A stretch of DNA of 64,000 nt from Ectobacillus antri. GTDB taxonomy: Bacteria; Bacillota; Bacilli; Bacillales; Bacillaceae_G. A model generated the notes under the pieces. The model did not search any database. It was given only the letters and a program-made list of their open reading frames with translations, and was not told the origin of the DNA. The DNA lies in the NCBI RefSeq assembly GCF_003852715.1, contig NZ_RIAV01000002.1:124001-188000 (forward strand), in the 5' to 3' direction. Positions 27,323 through 38,903 of the stretch are shown here, one piece after another (position 1 is the stretch's first letter; each line of letters opens with the position of its first letter). The translations under genes and the position numbers were made by a program.

Positions 27323-27889
27323 ATGGTGGAAGAACGTAATGAACATACAACGGAAGAAGTAATGGCAGAGCAAGAGCATGTTGATACTACGGAAGATCAG
27401 GAAGTGTTGGAAGAGGCGAGCTCCGAACCTAATGATTTACAAGAACAAGTAGCTGAGCTCACAGCAAAGCTTTCTGAAACAGAGAATCGCATGCTTCGTC
27501 TGCAGGCTGACTTTGATAATTACAGACGCCGTGTTCAACTTGACAAAGAGGCGGCTGAAAAATACAGAGCACAAAGCCTTGTATCTGACATTTTACCTGC
27601 ACTTGACAACTTTGAAAGAGCAATGAAGGTAGAAGTAAGCGATGAGCAAGCACAATCTCTTTTACAAGGTATGGAAATGGTATATCGACAATTAACAGAG
27701 GCTCTTGCTAAAGAAGGTGTAGCAGCAATTGAAGCGGCGGGACAGCCGTTCGACCCGCATTTGCATCAAGCTGTTATGCAAGTAGAAGACAGCGCTTATG
27801 AGTCTAATACGGTAGTAGAAGAGTTTCAAAAAGGTTATAAACTAAAAGATCGTGTTATTCGCCCTTCTATGGTGAAGGTCAGCCAATAA
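27323..27889 (+). CDS. grpE: DnaK nucleotide exchange factor GrpE
   Basis: A 188-residue protein with an acidic, disordered N-terminus (to about residue 45), a long coiled coil and a C-terminal beta domain ([33 protein letters not shown]). It releases ADP from DnaK. The ATG at 27323 follows AAGGGAGGTGAAA; the reading frame upstream joins hrcA but has no ribosome site. Confidence 0.96.
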   Translation: MVEERNEHTTEEVMAEQEHVDTTEDQEVLEEASSEPNDLQEQVAELTAKLSETENRMLRLQADFDNYRRRVQLDKEAAEKYRAQSLVSDILPALDNFERAMKVEVSDEQAQSLLQGMEMVYRQLTEALAKEGVAAIEAAGQPFDPHLHQAVMQVEDSAYESNTVVEEFQKGYKLKDRVIRPSMVKVSQ

Positions 27890-27911
27890 CACTACATATT
27901 GAGGAGGATGA

Positions 27912-29738
<1,827 letters not shown>

Positions 29739-29743
29739 GAACA

Positions 29744-29783
29744 AAAAAAGTCAGAGTCAGGCGCGCCTTGACTTTGGCTTTTT
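29744..29783 (+). terminator. Terminator after dnaK
   Basis: AAAAAAGTCAGAGTCAGG pairs with CCTTGACTTTGGCTTTTTT (some G-T pairs and a one-base bulge) around a GCGC-containing loop. It likely lowers dnaJ relative to dnaK. Confidence 0.75.
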
Positions 29784-29844
29784 TCTGTATTGCAAAGGAG
29801 TTTCACAAGGTGTTACAATTACGTTTATGTGAAAGGAGACGGCC

Positions 29845-30942
29845 ATGAGTAAACGAGATTATTATGAAGTGCTTGGTGTTGGTAAAACGGCTTCTAAAGA
29901 TGAAATTAAAAAGGCATATCGCCGCTTAGCAAAAAAATATCATCCTGATGTAAGTACTGAAGCAGACGCGACAGAAAAGTTTAAAGAAGTACAAGAGGCA
30001 TATGAAGTGTTAAGTGATGATACAAAACGTGCCCAATATGATCAATTTGGCCATGCTGGTCCAAATCAAGGATTTGGCGGATTTGAAGGTGGCTTTGGCT
30101 TTGAAGATATCTTCAGTACGTTCTTTGGCGGTGGAGGTAGAAAACGTGATCCAAATGCGCCACGTCAAGGCGCGGATCTACAGTATTCTATAACACTTGA
30201 GTTTGAAGAAGCTATTTTTGGTAAAGAGATGGATATTGAGATTCCATCTGAGGAAAATTGTGGTACATGTGACGGCTCGGGTGCAAAACCTGGAACGAAA
30301 AAGGAAACATGTTCGCATTGTAGCGGAGCAGGTCAAATTAACGTGGAGCAGAGCACGCCATTTGGTCGCATCGTAAATCGCCGCACATGTAACCATTGTG
30401 GTGGTAGCGGACAAATTATCAAAGAGAAATGTACGACATGCCACGGTACAGGGAAAGTTCGAAAAAATAAAAAGATTCATGTGAAAATTCCAGCAGGTAT
30501 TGATGATCAGCAACAAATTCGTGTGTCTGGTAAAGGTGAAGCCGGCGTGAATGGAGGACCTCCAGGAGATTTGTATGTGTTAATCCGCGTACGTTCTCAT
30601 GAGTTCTTTGAGCGTGAGGGCGATGATATTGTATGTGAAATGCCGCTCACATTCGCGCAAGCTGCGCTTGGTGCAGAGGTGGAGGTTCCTACTGTACACG
30701 GCAAGGTGAAATTAAAAATTCCTGCTGGTACACAAACAGGAAAGCAGTTCAGATTGAAAGGAAAAGGTGCACCGAACGTAAGGGGTTATGGACAAGGAGA
30801 TCAATATGTTATCGTGCGTGTGGTGACACCGACAAACTTGAGTGCAAGACAGAAAGAGTTGCTGCAGGAACTGGACGGACATGAAGAATTGCATAAAGAC
30901 GACAGCCTGTTCGGAAAGCTTAAAAGAGCTTTTAAAGGGTAA
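29845..30942 (+). CDS. dnaJ: Co-chaperone DnaJ (Hsp40)
   Basis: A 365-residue type I Hsp40. J domain with HPD at residues 33-35, a Gly/Phe-rich linker (about 70-100), four zinc repeats ([32 protein letters not shown]) and C-terminal substrate domains. It delivers clients to DnaK and stimulates its ATPase. Followed after 33 bases by prmA. Confidence 0.97.
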   Translation: MSKRDYYEVLGVGKTASKDEIKKAYRRLAKKYHPDVSTEADATEKFKEVQEAYEVLSDDTKRAQYDQFGHAGPNQGFGGFEGGFGFEDIFSTFFGGGGRKRDPNAPRQGADLQYSITLEFEEAIFGKEMDIEIPSEENCGTCDGSGAKPGTKKETCSHCSGAGQINVEQSTPFGRIVNRRTCNHCGGSGQIIKEKCTTCHGTGKVRKNKKIHVKIPAGIDDQQQIRVSGKGEAGVNGGPPGDLYVLIRVRSHEFFEREGDDIVCEMPLTFAQAALGAEVEVPTVHGKVKLKIPAGTQTGKQFRLKGKGAPNVRGYGQGDQYVIVRVVTPTNLSARQKELLQELDGHEELHKDDSLFGKLKRAFKG

Positions 30943-30975
30943 TACTGGTAGAAAAACCGCAGGAGTGGTCACATA

Positions 30976-31911
30976 ATGAAATGGTCAGAAATTAGTATTC
31001 ACACAACGCAAGAAGCTGTGGAACCTATCTCTCATATACTGCATGAGATGGGAGCGAGCGGTGTTTCTATCGCAGATATTGAAGATTTTAAGAAGGAACG
31101 TGAAAATGTCTTTGGTGAAATCTATGCATTAGATCGCAATGATTATCCGGAGGAGGGTGTGCTAGTTAAAGCATATTTCCCTGTTAATGATGAGCTGGAT
31201 CAAACTGTGGAAAGTATTCGCGTAGCTGTAGATTCCCTAAAGCTTTATGATATTGATCTTGGTGCGAATACAATTACTCTTCATGAAGTAAACGAAGAAG
31301 ACTGGGCAACGTCTTGGAAGAAATACTATCATCCTGTAAAGGTATCGAACACGTTTACGATTGTCCCCACATGGGAAACATACGATGCAGAACCGGAAGA
31401 GCGCATTATCGAGCTTGATCCTGGGATGGCGTTCGGTACGGGTACACACCCGACGACCGTGATGTGTATTCGTGCGTTGGAAAAAGCGATTCGACCAGGA
31501 GATCATGTAATTGATGTTGGTACAGGGTCAGGAATTTTAAGCATTGCGGCTGCCAAGCTTGGTGCTGCAAAAGTAGAAGCGTATGATCTAGATTATGTCG
31601 CAGTAGAAAGCGCCAAATCAAATGTTACGCTGAATAACACAGAACATGTGGTTACAGTTGGGCAAGGAAATCTGCTGCAAGGAATCGATGGTCCTGTGGA
31701 CTTAATTGTTGCGAATTTACTAGCAGACATTATTTTACTGTTTGTAGAGGATGCGGCAAAAGTAATAAAGCCATCTGGCTTATTTATTACATCTGGTATC
31801 ATCCAAACAAAACAAAAAGAAGTAGAGCATGCACTTATACAAGCAGGTTTCACTGTAGAAGAAGTTTTAAACATTGAAGATTGGGTAGCGATTGTAGCTC
31901 GAAATAAATAA
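30976..31911 (+). CDS. prmA: Ribosomal protein L11 methyltransferase
   Basis: A 311-residue SAM methyltransferase. The N-terminal substrate domain ([18 protein letters not shown]) is followed by the catalytic motif [18 protein letters not shown] and [11 protein letters not shown]. It trimethylates L11. Commonly placed after dnaJ in Firmicutes and may be partly heat-induced by read-through. Confidence 0.95.
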   Translation: MKWSEISIHTTQEAVEPISHILHEMGASGVSIADIEDFKKERENVFGEIYALDRNDYPEEGVLVKAYFPVNDELDQTVESIRVAVDSLKLYDIDLGANTITLHEVNEEDWATSWKKYYHPVKVSNTFTIVPTWETYDAEPEERIIELDPGMAFGTGTHPTTVMCIRALEKAIRPGDHVIDVGTGSGILSIAAAKLGAAKVEAYDLDYVAVESAKSNVTLNNTEHVVTVGQGNLLQGIDGPVDLIVANLLADIILLFVEDAAKVIKPSGLFITSGIIQTKQKEVEHALIQAGFTVEEVLNIEDWVAIVARNK

Positions 31912-31918
31912 GCGGTTT

Positions 31919-31940
31919 GCCCCGTTTGTGTAAACGGGGC
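31919..31940 (+). other. Hairpin between prmA and rsmE without a T run
   Basis: GCCCCGTTT / AAACGGGGC form a perfect 9-bp stem with loop GTGT. There is no U tract, so it is more likely a processing or stability element than a terminator. Confidence 0.5.
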
Positions 31941-31963
31941 ATCCGCATTGTCAGGTGATAAAT

Positions 31964-32707
31964 ATGCAGCGCTATTTTGTTGAACGTATAGAAAATGATG
32001 AGGTTTTATTGACCGGTGATGATGCGCACCATATTGTCAAAGTAATGCGCATGCAGCCAGGCGATTCCATGTATTGCTGTGCAAACGGAAAAACGGCCCT
32101 TTGTACAGTTGCTGAAATTACCAATGAATTTGTGAAAGCGGCTGTTGTACAATGGGTGGAGGAATCCAACGAGCTTCCTGTCTTCGTTACGATTGCCAGC
32201 GGCTTGCCAAAAGGAGATAAGCTCGAGCTTGTAGTGCAAAAAGGTACAGAATTGGGCGCAGCAGCTTTTCTTCCCTTTCAAGCAAAGCGCTCTATTGTAA
32301 AATGGGATAGTAAAAAAGGTGATAAAAAGGTTGAACGTTGGACAAAAATTGCAAAGGAAGCGGCCGAACAATCGCATCGTGCCGTTGTGCCTTCTGTATA
32401 TGCACCGGTAACGTTTAAAGAGTTATTAGCAATGAGTGCTAATTATGACATATGCATTGTCGCTTACGAAGAGGAATCTAAACAAGGTGAGCAAGCACGA
32501 TTTGCAGGCGCATTAGAACGATTACAGCCTGGGGAAAAGGCGTTGCTTGTCTTTGGGCCTGAGGGGGGTCTTGCGGAAGAAGAAGTTACACAGTTACGTG
32601 AAGCGAATTTTATTCCGTGCGGATTAGGACCTAGAATTTTACGGACAGAAACAGCGCCGCTTTATGCGTTGTCTGCTGTGTCCTATCATTTTGAATTAAT
32701 GAGGTGA
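31964..32707 (+). CDS. rsmE: 16S rRNA m3U1498 methyltransferase
   Basis: A 247-residue SPOUT methyltransferase. The N-terminal PUA-like part (MQRYFVERIENDEVLLTGDD) and the knot motifs FGPEGGLAEEEV and GLGPRILRTETAPLYAL identify RsmE. The ATG at 31964 follows CAGGTGATAAAT; the GTG inside that site is not the start. Its stop lies 5 bases before mtaB. Confidence 0.95.
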   Translation: MQRYFVERIENDEVLLTGDDAHHIVKVMRMQPGDSMYCCANGKTALCTVAEITNEFVKAAVVQWVEESNELPVFVTIASGLPKGDKLELVVQKGTELGAAAFLPFQAKRSIVKWDSKKGDKKVERWTKIAKEAAEQSHRAVVPSVYAPVTFKELLAMSANYDICIVAYEEESKQGEQARFAGALERLQPGEKALLVFGPEGGLAEEEVTQLREANFIPCGLGPRILRTETAPLYALSAVSYHFELMR

Positions 32708-32712
32708 TCATG

Positions 32713-34050
32713 ATGGCAACAGTCGCGTTTCATACGTTAGGTTGTAAGGTAAACCATTATGAAACAGAGGCGATTTGGCAGCTGTTTAAAGAAGGTGGCT
32801 ATGAGCGCACAGAGTTTGAGCGTACGGCAGATGTATATGTAATTAATACTTGTACAGTAACAAATACAGGTGATAAAAAGAGTCGTCAAATTATTCGCCG
32901 CGCCGTTCGTCAAAATCCAGATGCGGTAATTTGTGTTACGGGTTGTTATGCCCAAACGTCTCCTGCTGAAATTATGGCCATTCCTGGCGTGGATATTGTT
33001 GTAGGTACACAAGATCGTGAGAAAATGCTTGGTTATATTGAACAATTTAAAGAAGAGCGTCAGCCAATTAACGGTGTGCGCAACATTATGAAAACACGTG
33101 TTTATGAAGAATTAGATGTACCTTATTTTACGGATCGCACACGCGCTTCTTTAAAGATTCAAGAAGGGTGCAATAACTTCTGCACATTCTGTATCATTCC
33201 TTGGGCACGTGGTTTAATGCGCTCTCGTGACCCGCAAGAGGTTATTCGCCAGGCACAGCAACTTGTAGATGCAGGTTACAAGGAAATTGTGCTAACTGGA
33301 ATTCATACAGGTGGCTACGGCGAAGATATGAAAAACTATAATTTAGCGATGTTGCTTCGCGATATGGAAGCCCAAGTAAGAGGATTAAAGCGTCTTCGTA
33401 TTTCTTCAATCGAAGCAAGTCAAATTACGGATGAAGTGATTGAAGTACTACGCAATTCTAAAGTGGTTGTACGCCATCTTCACATTCCTCTTCAATCGGG
33501 TTCAAACACTGTATTAAAACGTATGCGTCGTAAATACACAATGGAATTCTTTAAAGAAAGATTAGACCGTTTAAAAGAGGCATTGCCGGGTCTAGCTGTT
33601 ACATCAGACGTAATTGTAGGGTTTCCAGGTGAAACTGAAGAAGAGTTTATGGAAACATATAACTTCATCAAGGACAATCGTTTTTCAGAGCTTCATGTAT
33701 TTCCTTATTCTAAGCGCACAGGAACACCGGCAGCTCGCATGGACGACCAAATCGATGAAGAAGTAAAAAACGAGCGCGTGCATCGTTTAATTTCGTTATC
33801 TGATCAATTGGCAAAGGAATATGCTTCACAATTCGAAGGTGAAGTACTTGAGATTATACCAGAAGAATACAATAGTGATGGATTGTTAGTTGGTTATACA
33901 GATAATTACTTGAAAGTGCTTTTAGAAGGACCGGAAGAATGGATTGGACAGCTTGTAAAAGTTAAAATTACAAAGGCTGGTTATCCTTACAACGAAGGTC
34001 AATTTGTGCGCGTGCTGGATGAAATACCATCAGAATCTGCTAGCGCATAA
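32713..34050 (+). CDS. mtaB: tRNA t6A37 methylthiotransferase MtaB
   Basis: A 445-residue radical SAM enzyme that converts t6A37 to ms2t6A37 in tRNA-Lys. The N-terminal MTTase domain has cysteines at HTLGCK, NTCTVTN and CVTGCYAQ; the radical SAM cluster is CNNFCTFC; a TRAM domain ends the protein. Start MATVAFHTLG at 32713 after GAGGTGATC. The stop codon is the first triplet of a repeat element. Confidence 0.95.
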   Translation: MATVAFHTLGCKVNHYETEAIWQLFKEGGYERTEFERTADVYVINTCTVTNTGDKKSRQIIRRAVRQNPDAVICVTGCYAQTSPAEIMAIPGVDIVVGTQDREKMLGYIEQFKEERQPINGVRNIMKTRVYEELDVPYFTDRTRASLKIQEGCNNFCTFCIIPWARGLMRSRDPQEVIRQAQQLVDAGYKEIVLTGIHTGGYGEDMKNYNLAMLLRDMEAQVRGLKRLRISSIEASQITDEVIEVLRNSKVVVRHLHIPLQSGSNTVLKRMRRKYTMEFFKERLDRLKEALPGLAVTSDVIVGFPGETEEEFMETYNFIKDNRFSELHVFPYSKRTGTPAARMDDQIDEEVKNERVHRLISLSDQLAKEYASQFEGEVLEIIPEEYNSDGLLVGYTDNYLKVLLEGPEEWIGQLVKVKITKAGYPYNEGQFVRVLDEIPSESASA

Positions 34051-34216
34051 GAGATTGGGACAACAGGTTTTCAGCCAAAGAAAAAACCGAACTATTAGTC
34101 GGAATTCTCTACACAGAATTCGATTTAGTTCGGATTTTTCCTTTATGAGTGTTATTTATTCACTATTCTTTCGGCTTTAGAGTTACATGATTCAGTTATG
34201 TCCCATCCTCTTTTTT
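34048..34216. repeat. Terminator-like dispersed repeat, copy 2
   Basis: Near-identical to 20671-20838, same orientation, starting with the mtaB stop TAA and ending TGTCCCATCCTCTTTTTT. The central hairpin (arms CCGAACTA / TAGTTCGG) and the outer AGCC / GGCT pairing are preserved. It ends the mtaB transcript. Confidence 0.8.
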
Positions 34217-34374
34217 ATGGGTGCAGTATAAGAAGTCGATCACTTTTGAATGAAGCTTTTCATGCAATTCTAGAATGAAAATGAACTGGAGATTTCATTA
34301 GCACAATTCATAAAGCTATATGTATGCAAATGCTTGTAACAGGAAAACTTAACATAGGAAATGTCTTTTTTTTA

Positions 34375-34411
34375 TGTTATAATGACTAACGAATTGAGTT
34401 GTCAGACAACT
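34375..34411 (+). promoter_or_regulatory. Promoter and palindromic operator of deoC
   Basis: An extended -10 (TGT plus TATAAT, 34375-34383) without a clear -35, then a perfect 15-base palindrome AGTTGTC-A-GACAACT (34397-34411) that would cover about +8 to +22. The core TTGTCAGACAA resembles FadR-type GntR operators; the regulator is not in the window. Confidence 0.6.
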
Positions 34412-34447
34412 AACAAGTGATATACATATACGAAAGGGGTATAAGAA

Positions 34448-35110
34448 ATGAACTACGCAAAATTAATTGATCACACATTATTAAAAGCAGATACAAAAAA
34501 AGAGGCAATTGAGACACTTTGTGCAGAAGCAAAGCAACACGATTTCGCATCAGTATGTGTAAATCCGACATGGGTAGAAACAGCGGCACAACTATTAAAA
34601 GGTACTGATGTGAAGGTATGTACAGTTATCGGCTTCCCTCTTGGCGCGAACACACCTGAAACAAAGGCATTTGAAACAAAAGATGCAATTGCAAAAGGTG
34701 CTACAGAGATTGATATGGTAATTAACATTGGTGCTTTAAAAGATAAAAACGATGAGCTTGTTGAGCGTGATATCCGTGCGGTTGTAGAAGCAGCAAACGG
34801 AACGTTAGTAAAAGTTATTATTGAAACATGCTTATTAACAGAAGAAGAAAAAGTTCGCGCATGTGAGCTATCCGTAAAAGCAGGTGCGCATTTCGTTAAG
34901 ACTTCTACAGGTTTCTCTACAGGTGGTGCAACTGTAGAAGATGTAGCATTGATGAGAAAGACTGTAGGACCTGATATTGGCGTAAAAGCTTCTGGTGGTG
35001 TTCGTGATGCTGCAGGTATGGATGCAATGGTAGAAGCGGGTGCAACTCGTATCGGCACAAGCTCCGGCGTATTACTTGTAAGTGGTAAAACAGCAACAAC
35101 TGACTATTAA
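34448..35110 (+). CDS. deoC: Deoxyribose-phosphate aldolase
   Basis: A 220-residue class I aldolase splitting 2-deoxyribose 5-phosphate to glyceraldehyde 3-phosphate and acetaldehyde in nucleoside catabolism. The Schiff-base Lys is in [25 protein letters not shown] and KASGGVRD are also present. It stands alone here with its own promoter, operator and terminator, not with other deo genes. Confidence 0.95.
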   Translation: MNYAKLIDHTLLKADTKKEAIETLCAEAKQHDFASVCVNPTWVETAAQLLKGTDVKVCTVIGFPLGANTPETKAFETKDAIAKGATEIDMVINIGALKDKNDELVERDIRAVVEAANGTLVKVIIETCLLTEEEKVRACELSVKAGAHFVKTSTGFSTGGATVEDVALMRKTVGPDIGVKASGGVRDAAGMDAMVEAGATRIGTSSGVLLVSGKTATTDY

Positions 35111-35142
35111 AAAAACTGTCCCAATTTGGGACAGTTTTTTTA
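35108..35142 (+). terminator. Terminator of deoC
   Basis: AAAAACTGTCCCAA / TTGGGACAGTTTTT hairpin with a long T run. Confidence 0.9.
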
Positions 35143-35299
35143 ATAGATAGATGGAAAATTTCCATAGCAAGAGTACTTGGCCTTGCAAAGCATGAGCGCA
35201 TCGTAAGCTTCAACTAAACAATGCTCGTCTTCTCTCCTATCTCAAGAGTCTCTTTTGTCACTTCTTTATGCTGGTTTTTGTCTTTTATTCATGCAACTG

Positions 35300-35329
35300 T
35301 TGACCAATAGGAGTAAAATGTATTATAAT
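35300..35329 (+). promoter_or_regulatory. SigA promoter of rpsU
   Basis: TTGACC (35300-35305) and a consensus TATAAT (35324-35329) with an 18-base spacer. The rest of the deoC-rpsU gap (35143-35413) shows nothing else. Confidence 0.75.
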
Positions 35330-35413
35330 TTCAAAAGACATGCTGAAGAAGTGTTTCTTTTTTGCATGCCCTAGATTAGTGTAAGTGGATGTTTCGGAGG
35401 GAGGGAAAGAATA

Positions 35414-35587
35414 ATGTCTAAAACAGTCGTTCGTAAAAACGAGTCTTTAGAGGATGCACTTCGCCGTTTCAAGCGTTCAGTTTCTAAAACTGGTACTCTT
35501 GCAGAAGCAAGAAAACGCGAATTTTACGAAAAGCCAAGCGTAAAGCGCAAGAAGAAATCCGAAGCAGCGAGAAAACGTAAATTCTAA
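35414..35587 (+). CDS. rpsU: 30S ribosomal protein S21
   Basis: A 57-residue, very basic protein: [20 protein letters not shown], then [20 protein letters not shown]. Strong ribosome site GGAGGGAGGG. Followed after 14 bases by yqeY, forming an operon. Confidence 0.96.
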
Positions 35588-35601
35588 GAGAGGGTGTAAG
35601 T

Positions 35602-36045
35602 ATGAGTCTTCTCGAAACTTTAAACAATGATATGAAGCAAGCGATGAAGAATAAGGAAAAAGAAAGACTTTCCGTCATTCGCATGGTAAAGGCTGCTTTG
35701 CAAAATGAAGCGATTAAAATGCAACGTGCTCTAAATGAAGAAGAAGAGCTTACAGTATTAAGTCGTGAAGCTAAGCAGCGAAAAGACTCCCTCCTCGAAT
35801 TTGAAAAAGCGGGTCGTGAAGACCTTGTGAATAAAGTAAAAGACGAAATGAAAGTTTTGGAAACGTATATGCCAAAGCAGCTTACGGAAGAAGAGCTCAC
35901 AGCGATTATCCGTGACGTGATTGCGGCTACAGGTGCGTCATCCAAAGCTGATATGGGTAAAGTGATGGGTGCTGTGATTCCGAAAACAAAAGGAAAAGCA
36001 GACGGTTCATTGGTCAATAAGCTTGTTTCACAGTTGCTAGCATAA
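35602..36045 (+). CDS. yqeY: GatB/YqeY domain protein
   Basis: A 147-residue helical protein of the YqeY family ([55 protein letters not shown]). The fold is shared with the tRNA-binding tail of GatB, so RNA contact is likely, but the role is unknown. Cotranscribed with rpsU and closed by a terminator. Confidence 0.92.
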   Translation: MSLLETLNNDMKQAMKNKEKERLSVIRMVKAALQNEAIKMQRALNEEEELTVLSREAKQRKDSLLEFEKAGREDLVNKVKDEMKVLETYMPKQLTEEELTAIIRDVIAATGASSKADMGKVMGAVIPKTKGKADGSLVNKLVSQLLA

Positions 36046-36077
36046 AAAAACACCTCCGATTGGAGGTGTTTTTTTAT
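36045..36077 (+). terminator. Terminator of rpsU-yqeY
   Basis: AACACCTCC / GGAGGTGTT, loop GATT, with a T run. Confidence 0.9.
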
Positions 36078-36145
36078 GCTTTTTTTGTTTTTAGTGATAG
36101 ATGCCTCGTCTGTTTCATACATATGAGATGAAAGGGGGGTCTTTT

Positions 36146-36424
36146 GTGAAAAAGCTGCAACAGATGAAAGGTTGGATGACAAAGAAGATGGACCTGCCTG
36201 CGGATGTTCTGATGGATCTTCCGCGTATTACACTGATTGGACAAATCCACATTTATATAGAAAATCATAAAGGTTTACTTGTTTTTTCAGATACCGAAGT
36301 ACGCTTGTTGTTAAAGCAGGGGCATCTTCTTGTTAAAGGAAGTGGCTTTGTAATTAAAACAATCTTGCCGGAAGAATTATTGCTCGAAGGGACGATTGAT
36401 CAAGTATTATTTTTAGAGGAGTAA
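36146..36424 (+). CDS. yqfC: Sporulation protein YqfC
   Basis: A 92-residue YabP/YqfC family protein: LPRITLIGQIHIYIENHKGL and SDTEVRLLLKQGHLLVKG are characteristic. It is part of the SigE regulon in B. subtilis and acts with YqfD in the mother cell. The GTG at 36146 follows AAAGGGGGGT at 6-base spacing. Twelve bases separate it from yqfD. Confidence 0.9.
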   Translation: MKKLQQMKGWMTKKMDLPADVLMDLPRITLIGQIHIYIENHKGLLVFSDTEVRLLLKQGHLLVKGSGFVIKTILPEELLLEGTIDQVLFLEE

Positions 36425-36436
36425 TGGGGGAGAGCG

Positions 36437-37636
36437 ATGAAAAATCAATGGATAACCTTCTTTTTTGGACATGTTAAAGTCAAGCTCACTGGACGAGGGG
36501 TAGAGCGTTTCTTGAATGAATGTGTGAGACAAGGTATGCATGTGTGGGATGTTCGAAGAGTAGGAGAGGATATTTTAACTTTTCGTATCTATGTCAAAGA
36601 TGTTAAAGCACTTCGTCCTATCTTTCGTAAATATGAATGTGATTTAACATTCGTTGGAAGGGGTGGGCTTCCTTTTTTGCAAAAACGAACATTTCGCAAT
36701 GCAGGATTTGCTCTTGGTTTTCTAGGTTTTTTTGGTATTTTACTGTTGTTGTCTAATATGGTATGGAATGTGGAAATCAAAGGAGCTAAGCCAGATACTG
36801 CGTATATTATTGAAAAGGAACTACAAAAAATGGGGGTTACGAGAGGAAAGCTACAATTTCAAGTGCCCAATGTAGAACAAATTCAGTGGCAACTTACAAA
36901 TAATGTAGGTTCTATCACTTGGGTGGGTGTTGAATTACGTGGAACAACATATTATTTGCAGGTCGTTGAAAAAAATGAGCCGGAGCAAGAAAAAGCTTTG
37001 CCGCCTCAAAATTTAGTTGCTCGTAAAAAAGCAATTGTTCAAAAGATGTTTGTTGAACATGGTAAAACAATGGTGCAGTTATATGACCATGTGGAACCAG
37101 GGCAACTTTTGGTGTCAGGTATGTATGGTCCTGAAAATCAACCAACCGTTACAGCTGCAGAAGGAGTTGTATTTGGAGAGACGTGGTATGACTCTGTCGT
37201 TGAGGTACCATTAAAAACATCATTTCAAGTGTATACGGGAGAATTTTTTCATAAACATTATCTGAGAATCGGTAATTTCAAGATAAAAATATGGGGTTTT
37301 GAAAAAAATAAGTACAAGCAATATAAAGAGGAAATGACAACTCATTCTCTTCGCTTTTTAAAATGGGAGCTTCCTTTCGGGTATGAGAAGGTTATTGTAA
37401 GAGAAGAGGAGGGAGCTATGCGTCAATACAGTGAAAAAGAAGCGCTAACAGTTGGCGTTGAAATGGCGAAGGTGGAGCTTAAGAAAAAATTGGAAAGTAA
37501 TGCAGTTATTTTAAGTGAAAAGGTTTTACAGAAGCAGATCGAGAATGGTACATTAAAATTAAAGTTATATTTTAAGGTAATAGAAAACATAGCAGTAGCG
37601 CAACCGATTACAGAATCCAATATTCAAGGAGACTAA
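36437..37636 (+). CDS. yqfD: Sporulation membrane protein YqfD
   Basis: A 399-residue protein with one membrane segment at about residues 90-108 and a large extracytoplasmic domain. It shares the YqfD/SpoIV family start (WITFFFGHVKVKLTGRGVER) and the segment VARKKAIVQKMFVEHGKTMV. Needed for normal sporulation in relatives. It lies in the run yqfC-yqfD-phoH, joined to phoH by 3 bases. Confidence 0.9.
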   Translation: MKNQWITFFFGHVKVKLTGRGVERFLNECVRQGMHVWDVRRVGEDILTFRIYVKDVKALRPIFRKYECDLTFVGRGGLPFLQKRTFRNAGFALGFLGFFGILLLLSNMVWNVEIKGAKPDTAYIIEKELQKMGVTRGKLQFQVPNVEQIQWQLTNNVGSITWVGVELRGTTYYLQVVEKNEPEQEKALPPQNLVARKKAIVQKMFVEHGKTMVQLYDHVEPGQLLVSGMYGPENQPTVTAAEGVVFGETWYDSVVEVPLKTSFQVYTGEFFHKHYLRIGNFKIKIWGFEKNKYKQYKEEMTTHSLRFLKWELPFGYEKVIVREEEGAMRQYSEKEALTVGVEMAKVELKKKLESNAVILSEKVLQKQIENGTLKLKLYFKVIENIAVAQPITESNIQGD

Positions 37637-37639
37637 GTA

Positions 37640-38599
37640 ATGGCCGAACGTTTAGTAGAGATGAAGCAACAGGTAGAAAATCAGAATGAGGCCGCCGTAT
37701 TATTCGGCGTCCAAGATGCAAATTTAAAACTTATTGAGCGCGAATTACAGGTTACAATTGTAACGAGAGGTGAAAGCGTTCGTGTATCAGGTGAACCAGA
37801 GGCTGTAGAACTTGTTGAAGACATTTTGCAACATTTATTGGTAGTAATTCGAAAAGGGATTTCAATTTCTGCCAGGGATGTTGCCTATGCCATTCAGTTA
37901 GGACAAGAAGGCAATCTAGCACAGTTTGAAAATCTATACGTTGAAGAACTATTAAAAACAGCAAAAGGGAAGCCTGTACACGTTAAGACAATTGGACAAC
38001 GTCAGTATATCCAAGCTATAAAAAGGAACGATGTTGTGTTTGGGATTGGACCTGCAGGAACGGGAAAAACATACTTGGCTGTGGTCATGGCCATTCGAGC
38101 ATTAAAAAATGGCTCTGTTAAAAAGATTATTTTAACAAGACCGGCAGTAGAAGCGGGGGAAAGTCTCGGCTTTTTACCGGGTGACCTAAAAGAAAAGGTA
38201 GATCCGTACTTAAGACCTCTTTATGATGCGCTCCATGATTTGCTTGGACAGGAGCATACACAGCGCATGATTGAGCGAGGTACGATTGAAATTGCGCCTC
38301 TTGCTTATATGCGCGGCCGAACATTGGATGATTCGTACGTTATTTTGGACGAAGCACAAAACACAACCAGCGCGCAAATGAAAATGTTCTTAACGCGTCT
38401 TGGATTTGGTTCCAAAATGATTATAACAGGAGATCCGTCTCAAATTGATTTACCAAAAGGTGTTCGTTCCGGACTGGCTACAGTTACGACGATTCTAAAG
38501 GATGTCTCGGGTATTGCATTTGTAACTTTGGAGCAGTCTGATGTAGTACGTCATCCTGTTGTACAAAGGATTATTGCGGCATATGAGAAAGCAGAGTAG
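37640..38599 (+). CDS. phoH: PhoH-family ATPase
   Basis: A 319-residue protein with an N-terminal KH-like region and a C-terminal ATPase. Walker A is GIGPAGTGKTYLAV, Walker B VILDEAQNTTSAQMKMFLTR, and a sensor motif TGDPSQIDLP follows. Linked to RNA metabolism with ybeY, which lies downstream. ATG follows AAGGAGACTAAGTA. Confidence 0.94.
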   Translation: MAERLVEMKQQVENQNEAAVLFGVQDANLKLIERELQVTIVTRGESVRVSGEPEAVELVEDILQHLLVVIRKGISISARDVAYAIQLGQEGNLAQFENLYVEELLKTAKGKPVHVKTIGQRQYIQAIKRNDVVFGIGPAGTGKTYLAVVMAIRALKNGSVKKIILTRPAVEAGESLGFLPGDLKEKVDPYLRPLYDALHDLLGQEHTQRMIERGTIEIAPLAYMRGRTLDDSYVILDEAQNTTSAQMKMFLTRLGFGSKMIITGDPSQIDLPKGVRSGLATVTTILKDVSGIAFVTLEQSDVVRHPVVQRIIAAYEKAE

Positions 38600-38628
38600 A
38601 GGGTGTCCTGTAAGGACACCCTCTTTAT
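38599..38628 (+). terminator. Terminator after phoH
   Basis: GAGGGTGTCC / GGACACCCTC, loop TGTAA, then TTTATT. The left arm begins in the phoH stop codon. Confidence 0.85.
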
Positions 38629-38696
38629 TCTGTAAAATAATATTTGGTGTTTATGTATTTTTTTTTATGATAAACTTAAAAGTAACATAAAAATTT

Positions 38697-38795
38697 AGCT
38701 GTGTTAAAGCGTAATATTGATAATTGGCATTGTGAAGGGGGGCTGACCCCGTACCTAATCGCCCGTGGAAATCAACAAAAAACTGTAACATCGCC
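38697..38795. repeat. Degenerate copy of the GGCTGTGTTAAAG element
   Basis: Left end GCTGTGTTAAAG (38698-38709) followed by TTGATAATT; right end GGAAATCAACA to GTAACATCGCC. Only 99 bases long, with most of the interior gone and no target duplication visible. It lies in the pgpH leader. A weak hairpin with T run (ACGCA / TGCGT, 38815-38835) follows. Confidence 0.6.
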
Positions 38796-38903
38796 AGAAA
38801 GTTAAGGAGGTTATACGCAGGGTATGCGTTTTTTCTCCCAGTAGGAAAATATGTATACAGAACTGGTCATGGAAGTAAACCAGAGAGGAGGATGGAAGCG
38901 AAC

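Noticed and set aside
34448-35110. A long open frame on the strand opposite deoC (195 codons)
   Set aside because: It is a shadow of codon bias in deoC, with Ser/Thr-rich low-complexity content and no ribosome site.
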